Below, piece by piece: positions 55,251-64,000 of a stretch of 64,000 bases of DNA (within the stretch, counting starts at the first letter, position 1; every line of letters starts with the position of its first letter). The translations under genes were made by a program, and so were the position numbers. This stretch comes from Alphaproteobacteria bacterium (GTDB lineage Bacteria > Pseudomonadota > Alphaproteobacteria > UBA8366 > Aestuariispiraceae): assembly GCA_033344895.1 (NCBI GenBank), contig JAWPMN010000001.1, positions 1,984,001 through 2,048,000 of the forward strand. The letters are read 5' to 3'. The notes beneath the pieces are model-generated. The model was not told the origin of the DNA. It saw nothing but the letters and a program-made list of their open reading frames with translations, and searched no databases.

Positions 55251-55619
55251 ATGATCCAGATGCAAACCACCCTCGATGTCGCGGACAATTCCGGGGCCCG
55301 GAAAGTCCAGTGCATCAAGGTTCTCGGCGGTTCCAAGCGCCGGTTCGCGTCGGTGGGCGACATCATCGTCGTCTCCGTCAAGGAAGCCATTCCGCGTGGC
55401 CGCGTGAAGAAGGGGGCCGTTCATCGTGCCGTCATCGTGCGGACCGCGAAGGAGATCGCCCGTCCGGACGGTTCGACGATTAAGTTCGACACGAACGCCG
55501 CCGTGCTGATCAACAAGCAGAAAGAGCCGATCGGCACCCGTATCTTCGGTCCGGTCGTGCGTGAGCTGCGTGCGAAGCAGTTCATGAAAATCGTGTCTTT
55601 GGCGCCGGAGGTGATCTGA
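55251..55619 (+). CDS. rplN: 50S ribosomal protein L14
   Basis: 122 residues, highly conserved: [37 protein letters not shown] and [11 protein letters not shown]. It lies at the subunit interface, where it contacts 16S rRNA and, in some bacteria, RsfS. First gene of the classic spc operon, 2 bases before rplX. Confidence 0.99.
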   Translation: MIQMQTTLDVADNSGARKVQCIKVLGGSKRRFASVGDIIVVSVKEAIPRGRVKKGAVHRAVIVRTAKEIARPDGSTIKFDTNAAVLINKQKEPIGTRIFGPVVRELRAKQFMKIVSLAPEVI

Positions 55620-55621
55620 TC

Positions 55622-55939
55622 ATGGCTGCGAAGATCAAAAAGGGCGACACCGTTGTGGTCCTCACCGGCCGCGACAAGGGCAAAGAAGGCGAAGTGCTGA
55701 AGGTCCTCCCGAAGGAAGGCCGCGCACTGGTCCAGGGCGTGAACATGGTCAAGCGCCATACGCGTCCGACGCAGGCTTCCACCGGCGGCATCGTCGACAA
55801 GGAAGCATCGATCGCGCTGTCGAACATCGCGATCAAGGATCCGAAGAACGGTCAGCCGACCCGCGTCGGGTTCAAGGTTCTCGAGGACGGTCGCAAGGTG
55901 CGTGTCGCCAAGCGGTCCGGCGAAATCATCGACGCCTGA
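55622..55939 (+). CDS. rplX: 50S ribosomal protein L24
   Basis: 105 residues with a KOW motif ([20 protein letters not shown]) and the [20 protein letters not shown] segment. L24 is one of the two assembly-initiator proteins of the 50S and lies at the tunnel exit. It is followed by a 37-base gap and rplE. Confidence 0.98.
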   Translation: MAAKIKKGDTVVVLTGRDKGKEGEVLKVLPKEGRALVQGVNMVKRHTRPTQASTGGIVDKEASIALSNIAIKDPKNGQPTRVGFKVLEDGRKVRVAKRSGEIIDA

Positions 55940-55976
55940 TGTGGGCGACGGTTTAAGAAGGTAAGGGATACGAGCG

Positions 55977-56534
55977 ATGGCTGAAGATCGTTACGTCCCG
56001 CGGCTCAAGAAGCTCTACGACGACAAGGTCAAGAGCGAATTGCTGCAGGAATTCGGGTATGACAACCCGCTGCAGGTGCCGCGGCTGGACAAGATCGTCA
56101 TCAACATGGGCGTCGGCGAAGCGGTTGCAGACCGCAAGAAACTGACCAACGCCATGGCTGAACTGGCGCAGATCACCGGGCAAAAGCCGGTGGCAACGAA
56201 GGCGAAGAAGTCGGTTGCCGGCTTCAAGATCCGCGACAACATGGCAATCGGCTGCAAGGTGACCCTGCGTCGTGAGCGCATGTGGGAATTCCTGGATCGT
56301 CTGATCAATATCGCGCTGCCGCGCGTTCGCGACTTCCGCGGCGTCAACGGCAAGAGCTTCGACGGGAATGGCAACTATGCCATGGGTCTGAAGGAACAGA
56401 TCGTCTTCCCCGAGATCGAATACGATCAGATCGATGAACTGCGCGGCATGGATATCGTGATCTGCACGACGGCTGGAACGAACGAGGAGGCCAAGAGCCT
56501 GCTCGCCAAGTTCAACATGCCGTTCCAGGCCTAA
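55977..56534 (+). CDS. rplE: 50S ribosomal protein L5
   Basis: 185 residues, with the [20 protein letters not shown] strand, [20 protein letters not shown] and [20 protein letters not shown]5 binds 5S rRNA and contacts P-site tRNA. Length is slightly above the E. coli protein (179). It is 19 bases before rpsN. Confidence 0.99.
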   Translation: MAEDRYVPRLKKLYDDKVKSELLQEFGYDNPLQVPRLDKIVINMGVGEAVADRKKLTNAMAELAQITGQKPVATKAKKSVAGFKIRDNMAIGCKVTLRRERMWEFLDRLINIALPRVRDFRGVNGKSFDGNGNYAMGLKEQIVFPEIEYDQIDELRGMDIVICTTAGTNEEAKSLLAKFNMPFQA

Positions 56535-56553
56535 GGCGGAGGAGTGACGAGAC

Positions 56554-56859
56554 ATGGCTAAGAAAAGCGCCATCGAAAAGAACGAACACCGCCGGAAGCT
56601 GGCCAAGCGCTACGCTAAGAAGCGTGCGGCCCTGAAAGCGCTGATTCACGACCGTGAACTGCCGCCGGAAGACCGCTTCTCTGCGGTGATGAAGCTGGAT
56701 GCTCTGCCGAAGAACGCCAGCCCGATCCGCGTGCGCAACCGTTGCGAAATTACCGGGCGCCCGCGTGCGTTCTACCGGAAGTTCCGTATCTCCCGTATCG
56801 CGCTCCGTGACATGGCCTCGCTTGGCCTGGTCCCGGGCGTGGTCAAGTCGAGCTGGTGA
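56554..56859 (+). CDS. rpsN: 30S ribosomal protein S14 (zinc-independent form)
   Basis: 101 residues of the long type. Only one cysteine is in the signature [17 protein letters not shown], so the four-cysteine zinc site of the short form is absent. It contains [21 protein letters not shown]14 sits in the 30S head near S3 and S10. Between rplE and rpsH, the ancestral place. Confidence 0.99.
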   Translation: MAKKSAIEKNEHRRKLAKRYAKKRAALKALIHDRELPPEDRFSAVMKLDALPKNASPIRVRNRCEITGRPRAFYRKFRISRIALRDMASLGLVPGVVKSSW

Positions 56860-56872
56860 GGAGGATCCAATC

Positions 56873-57271
56873 ATGGCGATGAGCGATCCGCTCGGCGATA
56901 TGCTGACCCGTATTCGCAACGGCCAACACGCCCGCAAGGCGGTCGTGCCGGTGCCGGCGTCCAAGATGCGTGCGCGTGTCCTGGATGTGCTGCAGCGCGA
57001 AGGGTTCATCCGCGGCTACTCCGAGACGGAACTCCGTCCGGGCGTCCGCGAGCTGTCCGTCGAACTGAAGTACCACGATGGCGAACCTGCCATCCGTGAA
57101 ATGATGCGCGTCTCGAAGCCGGGCCGCCGCGTCTATTCGAAAATCAAGGATCTGCCCCGTTTCTACAACGGCCTGGGCATTCAGATTCTCAGCACCCCGC
57201 AGGGTGTGATGTCTGATGCCGAAGCCCGCGAAGCGAATGTCGGCGGCGAGATCCTGTGCCGCGTCTTCTAA
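56873..57271 (+). CDS. rpsH: 30S ribosomal protein S8
   Basis: 132 residues from the ATG at 56873 (AMSDPLGDMLTRIRNGQHAR) after a GAGGAGG site; the frame extends upstream but inside rpsN. It ends VGGEILCRVF, with GIQILSTPQGVMSDAEAREA before it. S8 binds helix 21 of 16S rRNA and, in E. coli, represses spc operon translation at rplE. Confidence 0.99.
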   Translation: MAMSDPLGDMLTRIRNGQHARKAVVPVPASKMRARVLDVLQREGFIRGYSETELRPGVRELSVELKYHDGEPAIREMMRVSKPGRRVYSKIKDLPRFYNGLGIQILSTPQGVMSDAEAREANVGGEILCRVF

Positions 57272-57287
57272 TCGGGAGGGTCGAACG

Positions 57288-57827
57288 ATGTCACGAGTAG
57301 GTGTCTATCCCGTCGCGATCCCGAACGGCGTCGAAGTCTCGATTGCCGACGGCGTGGTGACGGCCAAGGGCAAGAACGGCGAACAGGTCGTTAAGGTCCT
57401 GGAGAACGTCGAAGTCTCGATCGAGGACAACGCGGTCAAGGTCACGCCGGTCAAACTGACCAAGCGCGCCCGTCAGGCGTGGGGTACGACCCGCGCCCTG
57501 ATCGCGAATGCGGTCCACGGTGCCGGTGAGGGGTTCACCCGCCGGCTGGAAGTGAACGGCGTCGGCTATCGTGCCCAGGTTCAGGGGTCGACCCTGAAGC
57601 TGTCGCTCGGTTTCAGCCACGACGTGAACTATCCGATCCCGTCGGATCTGAACATCGCGATCGAAGGCGACCGTAACAACATCATCGCGATTTCCGGCGC
57701 TTCGAAGCAGCGTGTCGGCCAGATCGCGAGCGAAATTCGCGCTTTCCGTCCGCCGGAGCCCTACAAGGGCAAGGGTGTGAAATACGCGGAGGAGACCATC
57801 CTCCGTAAGGAAGGCAAGAAGAAGTAA
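57288..57827 (+). CDS. rplF: 50S ribosomal protein L6
   Basis: 179 residues from the ATG at 57288 ([19 protein letters not shown]), after a GGGAGG site. It shows the two L6 repeats and the C-terminal [20 protein letters not shown] signature. It lies near the sarcin-ricin loop. The open frame continues upstream into rpsH but lacks conserved sequence there. Confidence 0.99.
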   Translation: MSRVGVYPVAIPNGVEVSIADGVVTAKGKNGEQVVKVLENVEVSIEDNAVKVTPVKLTKRARQAWGTTRALIANAVHGAGEGFTRRLEVNGVGYRAQVQGSTLKLSLGFSHDVNYPIPSDLNIAIEGDRNNIIAISGASKQRVGQIASEIRAFRPPEPYKGKGVKYAEETILRKEGKKK

Positions 57828-57839
57828 GGAACCGGACAG

Positions 57840-58202
57840 ATGCTCAAGACGAAAGATCTTTTCGCACGTCGCAAGGAGCGGACCCGGTTCAAGGTCCGCA
57901 AGCTGGCGAACGGCCGTCCGCGCCTGTCGGTCTTCCGCTCGTCCAAGCAGATCTACGCTCAGATCATCGACGATCGGGCCGGCCGGACGCTGGCTGCCGC
58001 CTCGTCGGTCGACAAGGACCTGAAGGGTAAGCTGAAGACGGGTGCCACGGTGGAAGCCGCGGTGGAAGTCGGCAAGCTGCTCGCCGCTCGGGCGAAGGAT
58101 GCCGGTGTCGAAGTGGTAGTCTTCGACCGCGGCGGGTACAAATTTCACGGCCGGGTAAAGGCGCTGGCGGATGCCGCGCGTGAATCCGGTCTGACGTTCT
58201 AA
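57840..58202 (+). CDS. rplR: 50S ribosomal protein L18
   Basis: 120 residues: [40 protein letters not shown] and [21 protein letters not shown]18 forms the 5S rRNA complex with L5 and L25. It is 12 bases after rplF and 16 bases before rpsE. Confidence 0.99.
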   Translation: MLKTKDLFARRKERTRFKVRKLANGRPRLSVFRSSKQIYAQIIDDRAGRTLAAASSVDKDLKGKLKTGATVEAAVEVGKLLAARAKDAGVEVVVFDRGGYKFHGRVKALADAARESGLTF

Positions 58203-58218
58203 GTCGGGAGCCGCTGAT

Positions 58219-58818
58219 ATGGCACGAGGACCGAGAGAAGAGCGGGGCGGCCGAGGTCGCGACCGTGACAACCGGGACAGCAACGAACCGGAACTGACCG
58301 AAAAGCTGGTCGCGATCAATCGCGTCGCCAAGGTCGTGAAGGGTGGCCGTCGCTTCGGCTTTGCGGCTCTGGTGATCGTCGGTGACGGCCGCGGCCGCGT
58401 CGGCTTCGGATCGGGCAAGGCACGTGAAGTGCCGGAAGCCATCCGCAAGGCGACCGATCAGGCCCGCAAGACGATGATCCGGGTTCCGCTGCGCGAGGGT
58501 CGCACGCTGCACCACGACATCCGGGGCCGCTTCGGCGCCGGCCGGGTGCTGATGCGCGCCGCCCCTCCGGGCACAGGTATCATCGCGGGTGGTCCGACCC
58601 GTGCGGTGTTCGAGGCGCTTGGCGTTCAGGACGTCGTCGCGAAGTCGGTCGGCACGTCGAACCCGTACAACATGATCAAAGCCGCGTTCGAAGGCTTGAA
58701 GGCCACCAGCTCGCCGCGCATGGTCGCGTCGCGCCGGGGTCTGAAGGTTGCCGAGCTGGTCGGCCGCCGCGACGACGGCGTCGACAACAGCGCCCAGGAG
58801 GCCCTGAGCAATGGCTGA
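58219..58818 (+). CDS. rpsE: 30S ribosomal protein S5
   Basis: 199 residues. A charged N-terminal extension ([19 protein letters not shown]) precedes the dsRNA-binding-like domain with [20 protein letters not shown] and the C-terminal [20 protein letters not shown]5 contributes to decoding fidelity and mRNA entry. Its end overlaps rpmD by 8 bases, so the two are coupled. Confidence 0.98.
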   Translation: MARGPREERGGRGRDRDNRDSNEPELTEKLVAINRVAKVVKGGRRFGFAALVIVGDGRGRVGFGSGKAREVPEAIRKATDQARKTMIRVPLREGRTLHHDIRGRFGAGRVLMRAAPPGTGIIAGGPTRAVFEALGVQDVVAKSVGTSNPYNMIKAAFEGLKATSSPRMVASRRGLKVAELVGRRDDGVDNSAQEALSNG

Positions 58819-59005
58819 TAAGAAGACCGTCACCATTCGGCAGACCGGTAGCCCGATCCGCCGCCCGAAAGAGCAGCGCGACACGCTGATCGGTCTGGGT
58901 TTGAACAAGATGGGCCGCGTCCGCACGCTGGAAGATACGCCGGCGGTTCGCGGGATGATCCGCAAGGTCCATCACATGGTGGAAATCGTCGAGGAGTCGA
59001 AGTAA
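58811..59005 (+). CDS. rpmD: 50S ribosomal protein L30
   Basis: 64 residues with the family pattern [20 protein letters not shown] and [20 protein letters not shown]. The start lies inside the last codons of rpsE (8-base overlap), with the CCAGGAGG site within the rpsE coding sequence. L30 is a small non-essential 50S protein; order rpsE-rpmD-rplO is canonical. Confidence 0.98.
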   Translation: MADKKTVTIRQTGSPIRRPKEQRDTLIGLGLNKMGRVRTLEDTPAVRGMIRKVHHMVEIVEESK

Positions 59006-59061
59006 CCGCGGCTTATGCCGGCGGCCTTCCCGCTTCTCTCAATCGTTTGAGGATGAGTGCT

Positions 59062-59601
59062 ATGAAACTCAACGAACTCGCCGACAAGGACGGTGCCCGC
59101 AAGGATCGCACCCGAGTCGGCCGTGGTGCCGGATCCGGCAAAGGCAAGACCGGCGGCCGCGGCGTGAAAGGTCAGAAGTCCCGGACCGGCGTGTCGATCG
59201 CAGGCTTCGAGGGCGGCCAGATGCCGCTGTACCGTCGCCTGCCGAAGCGCGGCTTCAACAATCCGACCCGCAAGGAATTCGTCGAGGTCAATCTGGGCCG
59301 TGTCCAGAAGGCGATCGACGCGAAGAAGCTGGACGCCGGCAAGACCGTCGACAGCGAGGCCCTGGTGGCGGCGGGTGTGATCAGCCGGGTGCGCGATGGT
59401 GTGCGCCTGCTGGCCAAGGGTGAGCTTTCCGCCAAGGTTTCCTTCTCGGTCGCTGGCGCCTCCAAGGCTGCCATCGAAGCCGTCGAGAAGGCCGGCGGTT
59501 CGGTGACCCTGCCGGAGCCGGTCGAAAAGGTTGAAGGCAAGCGCGCCGCCCGCCGCAAGGAAGCGGCAGAGAAGCGTGCCGCCCGCCTGGCCGGCGAGTG
59601 A
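59062..59601 (+). CDS. rplO: 50S ribosomal protein L15
   Basis: 179 residues from the ATG at 59062 ([20 protein letters not shown]); ATGs at 59047 and 59053 are possible but would shift the start away from conserved sequence. The glycine-rich N-terminus [20 protein letters not shown] and [17 protein letters not shown] are diagnostic. A basic Ala/Lys/Arg C-terminal tail makes it longer than E. coli L15 (144). It is followed by a large stem-loop before secY. Confidence 0.97.
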   Translation: MKLNELADKDGARKDRTRVGRGAGSGKGKTGGRGVKGQKSRTGVSIAGFEGGQMPLYRRLPKRGFNNPTRKEFVEVNLGRVQKAIDAKKLDAGKTVDSEALVAAGVISRVRDGVRLLAKGELSAKVSFSVAGASKAAIEAVEKAGGSVTLPEPVEKVEGKRAARRKEAAEKRAARLAGE

Positions 59602-59636
59602 TCGCGTGACCGACCGAACCGGGTCGGAGAGTTAAG

Positions 59637-59688
59637 CGCGCGGGTAGGGGCGACAAGCGACATTCTGTCCTTTCGCCCCTCCCGCGCG
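59637..59688 (+). promoter_or_regulatory. Long stem-loop between rplO and secY
   Basis: CGCGCGGGtAGGGGCGA (59637-59653) pairs with TCGCCCCTCCCGCGCG (59673-59688): 16 bp with a single bulged T and a 19-base loop. TTTCCTATATAAG follows, which could act as a weak U tract or contain a -10-like element (TATATAA). It may be an attenuator that reduces secY expression relative to ribosomal genes, or an RNA-processing site. Confidence 0.5.
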
Positions 59689-59760
59689 TTTCCTATATAA
59701 GACCATCTTAATAGACCGGCCGGACCCTGCGGGTCCCGGCGCTGAGGACAGGACGGACCC

Positions 59761-61113
59761 ATGGCATCAGCCGCGGAACAACTGGCAGCGAACTTCAACT
59801 TCGGCTCGATCGCCAAGGCGACGGAACTGAAGCAGCGGATCTGGTTCACCCTGGGCGCGCTGATCGTTTACCGTATCGGGACCTATATCCCGCTGCCCGG
59901 GATCGACCCGGTCATCCTGTCCGACATCTTCGAACAGCAGCGCGGCGGCGTGCTGGACATGGTCAACGCCTTCGCCGGGGGCGCCATTGGGCGCATGGCG
60001 ATCTTTGCCTTGAACATCATGCCGTATATCTCGGCGTCGATCATCATGCAGCTCCTGACGGCGGTATTCCCGACGCTGGAGCAGCTGAAGAAGGAAGGCG
60101 AAAGCGGCCGCAAAAAGATCAACCAGTATACCCGCTACCTGACAGTCATCCTCGCGGCGGTGCAGGGTTATGGTATTGCTGTCGGTCTGGAGGGCCTGAA
60201 CACCTCAGCGGGTTCCAGCGCCGTGATCGAGCCTGGCTGGTATTTCCGCGCGACCGCGGTGATCACGCTGGTCGGGGGCACGGTCTTCCTGATGTGGCTG
60301 GGTGAGCAGATCACGCAGCGCGGCGTCGGCAACGGGATCTCGCTGATCATCTTCGCCGGTATCGTTGCGGAATTCCCCGCCGCGCTGGCCGCGACGTTCG
60401 AGCTGGGCCGCAGCGGTCAGCTGTCCACCCCGATCCTGCTCGGCTTCCTGATGCTGGCGATCGGCGTCATCGTGTTCATCGTCTTTGTCGAGCGCGCCCA
60501 GCGCCGGATTCTCGTGCAGTATCCGAAGCGCCAGATGGGCAACAAGATGTACGGCGGGGACACGTCCCACCTGCCGCTGAAGATCAATACGGCCGGGGTC
60601 ATTCCGCCGATCTTCGCCAGCTCGATCCTGCTGATGCCGCTGACGGTGGCGAACTTCTCCGGCCCGGCGGGCGCGGATGGCGGCCTGCTGGCGGAAATCT
60701 CCTCCTATCTGGGGCGGGGGCAGCCGCTGTATCTGGCGATGTATATCGGCATGATCGTCTTCTTCGCCTTCTTCTACACGGCGGTCGTCTTCAATCCGCA
60801 GGACACCGCGGACAATCTGAAGCGCAACGGCGGTTTCGTTCCGGGCATCCGCCCCGGCAAGAATACGGCCGACTACCTGGATTACGTCCTGACACGTCTG
60901 ACTGTGGTCGGCGCGGCCTATTTGGCCCTGGTCTGTCTGTTGCCCGAGTTGCTGATCAGTCAGTTCGCCGTTCCATTCTATCTCGGCGGTACGACGCTTC
61001 TGATTGTCGTGACGGTGACGATGGATACCGTCACGCAAATTCAGAGCCATCTGATCGCCCACCAGTATGAAGGGCTGATCAAGAAGGCCAAATTGAGGGG
61101 GAAGAAGCGATGA
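59761..61113 (+). CDS. secY: Protein translocase subunit SecY
   Basis: 450 residues with ten predicted membrane helices. Conserved parts include [10 protein letters not shown] near the N-terminus, the plug and helix 2 region ([20 protein letters not shown]), the loop [17 protein letters not shown] and the C-terminal [20 protein letters not shown]. SecY forms the protein-conducting channel with SecE and SecG. It overlaps adk by 4 bases (ATGA, 61110-61113), so the two are translationally coupled. Confidence 0.99.
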   Translation: MASAAEQLAANFNFGSIAKATELKQRIWFTLGALIVYRIGTYIPLPGIDPVILSDIFEQQRGGVLDMVNAFAGGAIGRMAIFALNIMPYISASIIMQLLTAVFPTLEQLKKEGESGRKKINQYTRYLTVILAAVQGYGIAVGLEGLNTSAGSSAVIEPGWYFRATAVITLVGGTVFLMWLGEQITQRGVGNGISLIIFAGIVAEFPAALAATFELGRSGQLSTPILLGFLMLAIGVIVFIVFVERAQRRILVQYPKRQMGNKMYGGDTSHLPLKINTAGVIPPIFASSILLMPLTVANFSGPAGADGGLLAEISSYLGRGQPLYLAMYIGMIVFFAFFYTAVVFNPQDTADNLKRNGGFVPGIRPGKNTADYLDYVLTRLTVVGAAYLALVCLLPELLISQFAVPFYLGGTTLLIVVTVTMDTVTQIQSHLIAHQYEGLIKKAKLRGKKR

Positions 61114-61754
61114 ACATCATTCTGCTCGGCCCGCCGGGCGCCGGGAAGGGGACCCAGGCAAAACGCCTGGAGGACTCTCGCGGTCTGGTCCAGCTTTCGA
61201 CGGGTGACATGCTGCGCGCCGAGGTGCAGAGCGGCAGTCCGCTCGGCCGGGAAGCGAAGGCGGTGATGGAAGCCGGGCAGTTGGTGTCGGATGCACTGGT
61301 GATCGGGATTATCGCGAACCGCATCGATCAGCCCGATTGCAAGAACGGTTTCATCCTCGACGGATTCCCCCGAACCGTGGCCCAGGCCGAAGCACTGGAT
61401 ACCATGCTCGCCGAAAAGGGTCTGAAGCTCGACGCGGTTATCGAAATGGAAGTCGACGACGCGGCGCTGACGGAACGCATTACCGGGCGATATACCTGCG
61501 CCGAATGCGGCCAAGGCTATCACGACTCGTTCCAGAAGCCGGCAAAGGAAGGCGTCTGCGACAAGTGTGGCGCGACCGAGTTCAAGCGCCGCGCGGACGA
61601 CAATGCAGAGACGGTGACGTCGCGCCTCGCCGCCTATCATGAACAGACCGCGCCGATCCTGCCCTATTACCGGGACAAGGGGATGCTCAAGAAGGTCGAC
61701 GGCATGGCGGAGATCGATGAAGTGACCCGCCAGATCGAGGCCGCGCTCGGCTGA
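61110..61754 (+). CDS. adk: Adenylate kinase
   Basis: 214 residues. It has the P-loop [15 protein letters not shown] near residues 7-21, [12 protein letters not shown] and the long LID domain. The LID contains a Cys4 zinc site, CAEC and CDKC near residues 130 and 150, as found in many alphaproteobacterial and Gram-positive enzymes but not in E. coli. It interconverts 2 ADP with ATP and AMP. Placed between secY and rpsM. Confidence 0.98.
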   Translation: MNIILLGPPGAGKGTQAKRLEDSRGLVQLSTGDMLRAEVQSGSPLGREAKAVMEAGQLVSDALVIGIIANRIDQPDCKNGFILDGFPRTVAQAEALDTMLAEKGLKLDAVIEMEVDDAALTERITGRYTCAECGQGYHDSFQKPAKEGVCDKCGATEFKRRADDNAETVTSRLAAYHEQTAPILPYYRDKGMLKKVDGMAEIDEVTRQIEAALG

Positions 61755-62064
61755 GCCGGGCGACTTGCGCCGTTCGGGCGAAAAAACACAGATTCCGGGC
61801 GTTTTCCGGCTTCTGTTGCGTTGACAAGCTGATGCTTTTGCCTATACTCCGCGCGCTTCGCAGGGCGGAGCAGGCGGAAGCGCTTGAAATATAAGCGACT
61901 TCGGGGTTGGCGCTTCAATACCAGTCCCAGTTACGGATCGATTGAGCCGCATGGGGATATCCCAGAGGATATTCCGAGGCGAAACCGATCCGACCGAAAC
62001 GAGATGGATCGATGGACGGAGACGTCAATGGCGTCTCCTAAACACGTTTGAAGGAGTACGCGAC
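61755..62064 (+). other. 310-base intergenic region with the alpha operon promoter and leader
   Basis: No gene. It holds the promoter at 61821-61848 and a leader of about 210 nt. A stem-loop GGAGACG/CGTCTCC (62018-62024 with 62032-62038) lies about 27 bases before the rpsM start. In other bacteria this leader is the S4 control site; that role here is an inference. Confidence 0.6.
61821..61848 (+). promoter_or_regulatory. Promoter of the alpha operon (rpsM-rpsK-rpoA)
   Basis: Perfect TTGACA (61821-61826), 16-base spacer, TATACT (61843-61848), then a GC-rich CCGCGCGC stretch. It is the closest sigma70 match in the window, about 216 bases before rpsM. Confidence 0.75.
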
Positions 62065-62433
62065 GTGGCACGTATCGCCGGCGTTAACATTCCGACCAAC
62101 AAGCGGGTGCTGGTCGCGCTGACCTACATCACGGGGATCGGTCGCACCAAATCCCAGGAAATCCTGGCCGCGTGCAACGTCGAGCCGACGACGCGCGTCA
62201 ACGAGCTGGGTGAAGACGAGCTGGCTCGCATTCGCGAGGTCATCGACCGCGACCATACGGTCGAAGGGGACCTGCGCCGCGAAGTCGCGATGAACATCAA
62301 GCGCCTGATGGACCTTGGTTGCTACCGCGGTCTGCGTCACCGCAAGGGCCTGCCGGTCCGTGGCCAGCGTACGCATACCAATGCGCGCACCCGCAAGGGC
62401 CCGGCCAAGGCGATTGCCGGTAAGAAGAAGTAA
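62065..62433 (+). CDS. rpsM: 30S ribosomal protein S13
   Basis: 122 residues starting with GTG at 62065 ([20 protein letters not shown]) after a GAAGGAG site. Conserved [31 protein letters not shown] and [17 protein letters not shown] are seen. S13 forms inter-subunit bridges and contacts P-site tRNA. The GTG start after a structured leader suggests translational control. Confidence 0.98.
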   Translation: MARIAGVNIPTNKRVLVALTYITGIGRTKSQEILAACNVEPTTRVNELGEDELARIREVIDRDHTVEGDLRREVAMNIKRLMDLGCYRGLRHRKGLPVRGQRTHTNARTRKGPAKAIAGKKK

Positions 62434-62506
62434 TTCCGATCGCCCTGCGCGGGCGGTCCGGCGCGCGGCGGTGTTTCGCGCGCCAAGATGAAGGACGAAA
62501 GAGACA

Positions 62507-62893
62507 ATGGCTAAGGCTCCTGTTCGCAAGCGTAAGGAACGGAAGAACATCGCGTCGGGCATCGCCCACGTGAATTCGACGTTCAACAACACGATGATCA
62601 CCATTACCGACGTCCAGGGGAACGCGATTTCCTGGTCTTCGGCCGGCTCGAAGGGCTTCAAGGGAAGCCGGAAGTCCACGCCGTTCGCGGCGCAGATGGC
62701 GGCCGAAGAAGCTGGTGCGAAGGCGCAGGATCACGGCGTGAAGACGCTGGAAGTCAACGTCAAGGGCCCGGGGTCGGGACGTGAATCGGCTCTGCGTGCG
62801 CTGCAGTCGGTCGGTTTCCAGATCACTGCCATTCGCGACGTGACCCCGATTCCGCACAACGGCTGCCGTCCGCGCAAACGCCGTCGGGTCTGA
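62507..62893 (+). CDS. rpsK: 30S ribosomal protein S11
   Basis: 128 residues with [40 protein letters not shown] and the C-terminal [19 protein letters not shown]11 shapes the platform and the E-site mRNA path. It lies 73 bases after rpsM and 130 bases before rpoA. rpsD is not next to it, as is usual in alphaproteobacteria. Confidence 0.99.
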   Translation: MAKAPVRKRKERKNIASGIAHVNSTFNNTMITITDVQGNAISWSSAGSKGFKGSRKSTPFAAQMAAEEAGAKAQDHGVKTLEVNVKGPGSGRESALRALQSVGFQITAIRDVTPIPHNGCRPRKRRRV

Positions 62894-63023
62894 CCGATTT
62901 CTCGGGGCGGCCGTCCGGTTTCACCGACGGCCCGCCGCCAGCGACCAGGGCGAGCGGTGCCATTTCCGCACCGTTATCCACGCCGGGTCCCACGCTTTAC
63001 TTGAGCTATGAGGCGAGAACCAA

Positions 63024-64000
63024 ATGAGTGATATTGCCGCGAACGCCCAGAAAAACTGGCAGGCCCTGATTAAGCCGAAGAAGCTGGAAGTCAGCCCCGG
63101 CTACGATCCGCGCCGGATCGCCAATGTCGTCGCCGAGCCGCTGGAGCGTGGTTTTGGCCTGACGCTTGGCAACGCGCTGCGCCGGGTTCTGCTGAGCTCG
63201 CTGCAGGGAGCGGCCGTGACCTCGATTCAGATTGACGGCGTGCTGCACGAATTCTCGTCGATCCCGGGTGTCCGCGAAGACGTCACCGACATCGTCCTGA
63301 ACGTGAAGGCGCTGGCCCTGCGCATGCATGGCGAAGGCCCGAAGAAGATGCGCCTGTCCTGCGAAGGCCCCTGCGAAGCGACCGCAGGCATGATCGAGAC
63401 CGGCCATGACATCGAAGTCATGAACCCGGATCTCGTCCTGTGCACGCTGGACAGCGGCGCGAAGCTGAACATCGAGTTCACGGTCGACAACGGCATGGGC
63501 TACGTCCCGGCGACCCAGAATCGTCCGGAAGACGCCCCGATCGGCCTGATCCCGGTCGACTCGGTCTTCAGCCCGGTGCGCAAGGTCTCCTACAAGGTCG
63601 AAAACACCCGCGTCGGTCAGGTCACGGACTATGACAAGCTGTCCATGTCCCTGGAAACCAACGGTGCGGTGACCCCGGAAGACGCCGTGGCGCTCGCCGC
63701 CCGCGTCCTTCAGGACCAGCTCCAGATCTTCATCAATTTCGAGGAGCCGGAAGTCCGCACCGAGGAAGACCGCCCGTCGGAACTGCCGTTCAACAAGAAC
63801 CTGCTGCGCAAGGTGGACGAACTGGAACTGTCCGTCCGCTCGGCGAACTGCCTGAAGAACGACAACATCGTCTATATCGGCGATCTGGTTCAGAAGACGG
63901 AATCCGAAATGCTGCGCACGCCGAACTTCGGCCGCAAGTCGCTGAACGAGATCAAGGAAGTTCTCGGTCAGATGGGCCTGTCGCTCGGCATGGAAATCAC
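63024..64000 (+). CDS. rpoA: DNA-directed RNA polymerase subunit alpha (3' end cut by window)
   Basis: 325 codons are present from the ATG at 63024 ([20 protein letters not shown]). The N-terminal assembly domain contains [15 protein letters not shown] and [15 protein letters not shown]. The C-terminal domain contains [20 protein letters not shown] and [20 protein letters not shown], the helix-hairpin-helix surface that binds activators and UP elements. By comparison with E. coli about 10-15 residues are missing. The alpha dimer nucleates polymerase assembly. rplQ would be expected next. Confidence 0.99.
   Translation, partial: MSDIAANAQKNWQALIKPKKLEVSPGYDPRRIANVVAEPLERGFGLTLGNALRRVLLSSLQGAAVTSIQIDGVLHEFSSIPGVREDVTDIVLNVKALALRMHGEGPKKMRLSCEGPCEATAGMIETGHDIEVMNPDLVLCTLDSGAKLNIEFTVDNGMGYVPATQNRPEDAPIGLIPVDSVFSPVRKVSYKVENTRVGQVTDYDKLSMSLETNGAVTPEDAVALAARVLQDQLQIFINFEEPEVRTEEDRPSELPFNKNLLRKVDELELSVRSANCLKNDNIVYIGDLVQKTESEMLRTPNFGRKSLNEIKEVLGQMGLSLGMEI

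Noticed and set aside
62030-62053. Seven-codon leader peptide (MASPKHV) just before rpsM
   Set aside because: The frame exists, but it has no convincing ribosome-binding site, and short frames of this kind are expected by chance.

Overview
This is a GC-rich chromosomal window from an alphaproteobacterium, most probably of the Rhodospirillales type. That placement is an inference from the informational genes: tRNA-Tyr, tRNA-Gly, tuf, tRNA-Trp, secE, nusG, rplKAJL and rpoBC are followed a short distance later by the str, S10, spc and alpha operons. EF-Tu is duplicated, SecE has a single membrane span, and no rpmJ follows secY. No rRNA, CRISPR array, transposase, integrase or phage gene was seen.

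Bases 1-24,500 are accessory and metabolic. A repair group on the minus strand holds a partial photolyase, the PdeM endonuclease and an Lhr-type helicase. Next come a small unknown protein, a HIT hydrolase coupled to pseudouridine-5'-phosphate glycosidase, a glycerate 2-kinase and a LysE-type exporter. A sulfite-oxidation cluster follows: a TSUP anion exporter, a TIGR02186-type membrane-anchored protein and SoeABC sulfite dehydrogenase, with TusA divergent. FliN stands alone, a Sel1 protein is coupled to a YdcF-type protein, and an RND pump pair lacks an outer-membrane factor. The last group is an arsenate operon (ArsR-ArsC fusion, GAPDH, ArsJ) that makes and exports 1-arseno-3-phosphoglycerate. 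It ends at a convergent tRNA-Thr(TGT).

Bases 24,500-27,840 hold the least familiar part: a two-gene operon for a secreted V8/trypsin-fold protease with a long N-terminal region and a large helical lipoprotein. It lies between tRNA-Thr and rlmB, and its base and codon use look less GC-biased than the flanks. This is my best candidate for an undescribed system. Its function cannot be read from the sequence.

Bases 27,840-64,000 are almost wholly transcription and translation machinery: rlmB; tRNA-Tyr, tRNA-Gly, tuf and tRNA-Trp ending in a clear terminator; secE-nusG-rplKAJL-rpoBC ending in a strong terminator; an inserted GNAT enzyme and orphan periplasmic binding protein on the opposite strand; then rpsL-rpsG-fusA-tuf, the complete S10 and spc operons through secY-adk, and rpsM-rpsK-rpoA. 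rpoA is cut by the window end about 10-15 codons short. Strong sigma70-type promoters are visible before rpsL and rpsM. Stem-loops lie between rplL and rpoB, between tuf and rpsJ, and between rplO and secY. These would divide the long array into differently expressed segments.
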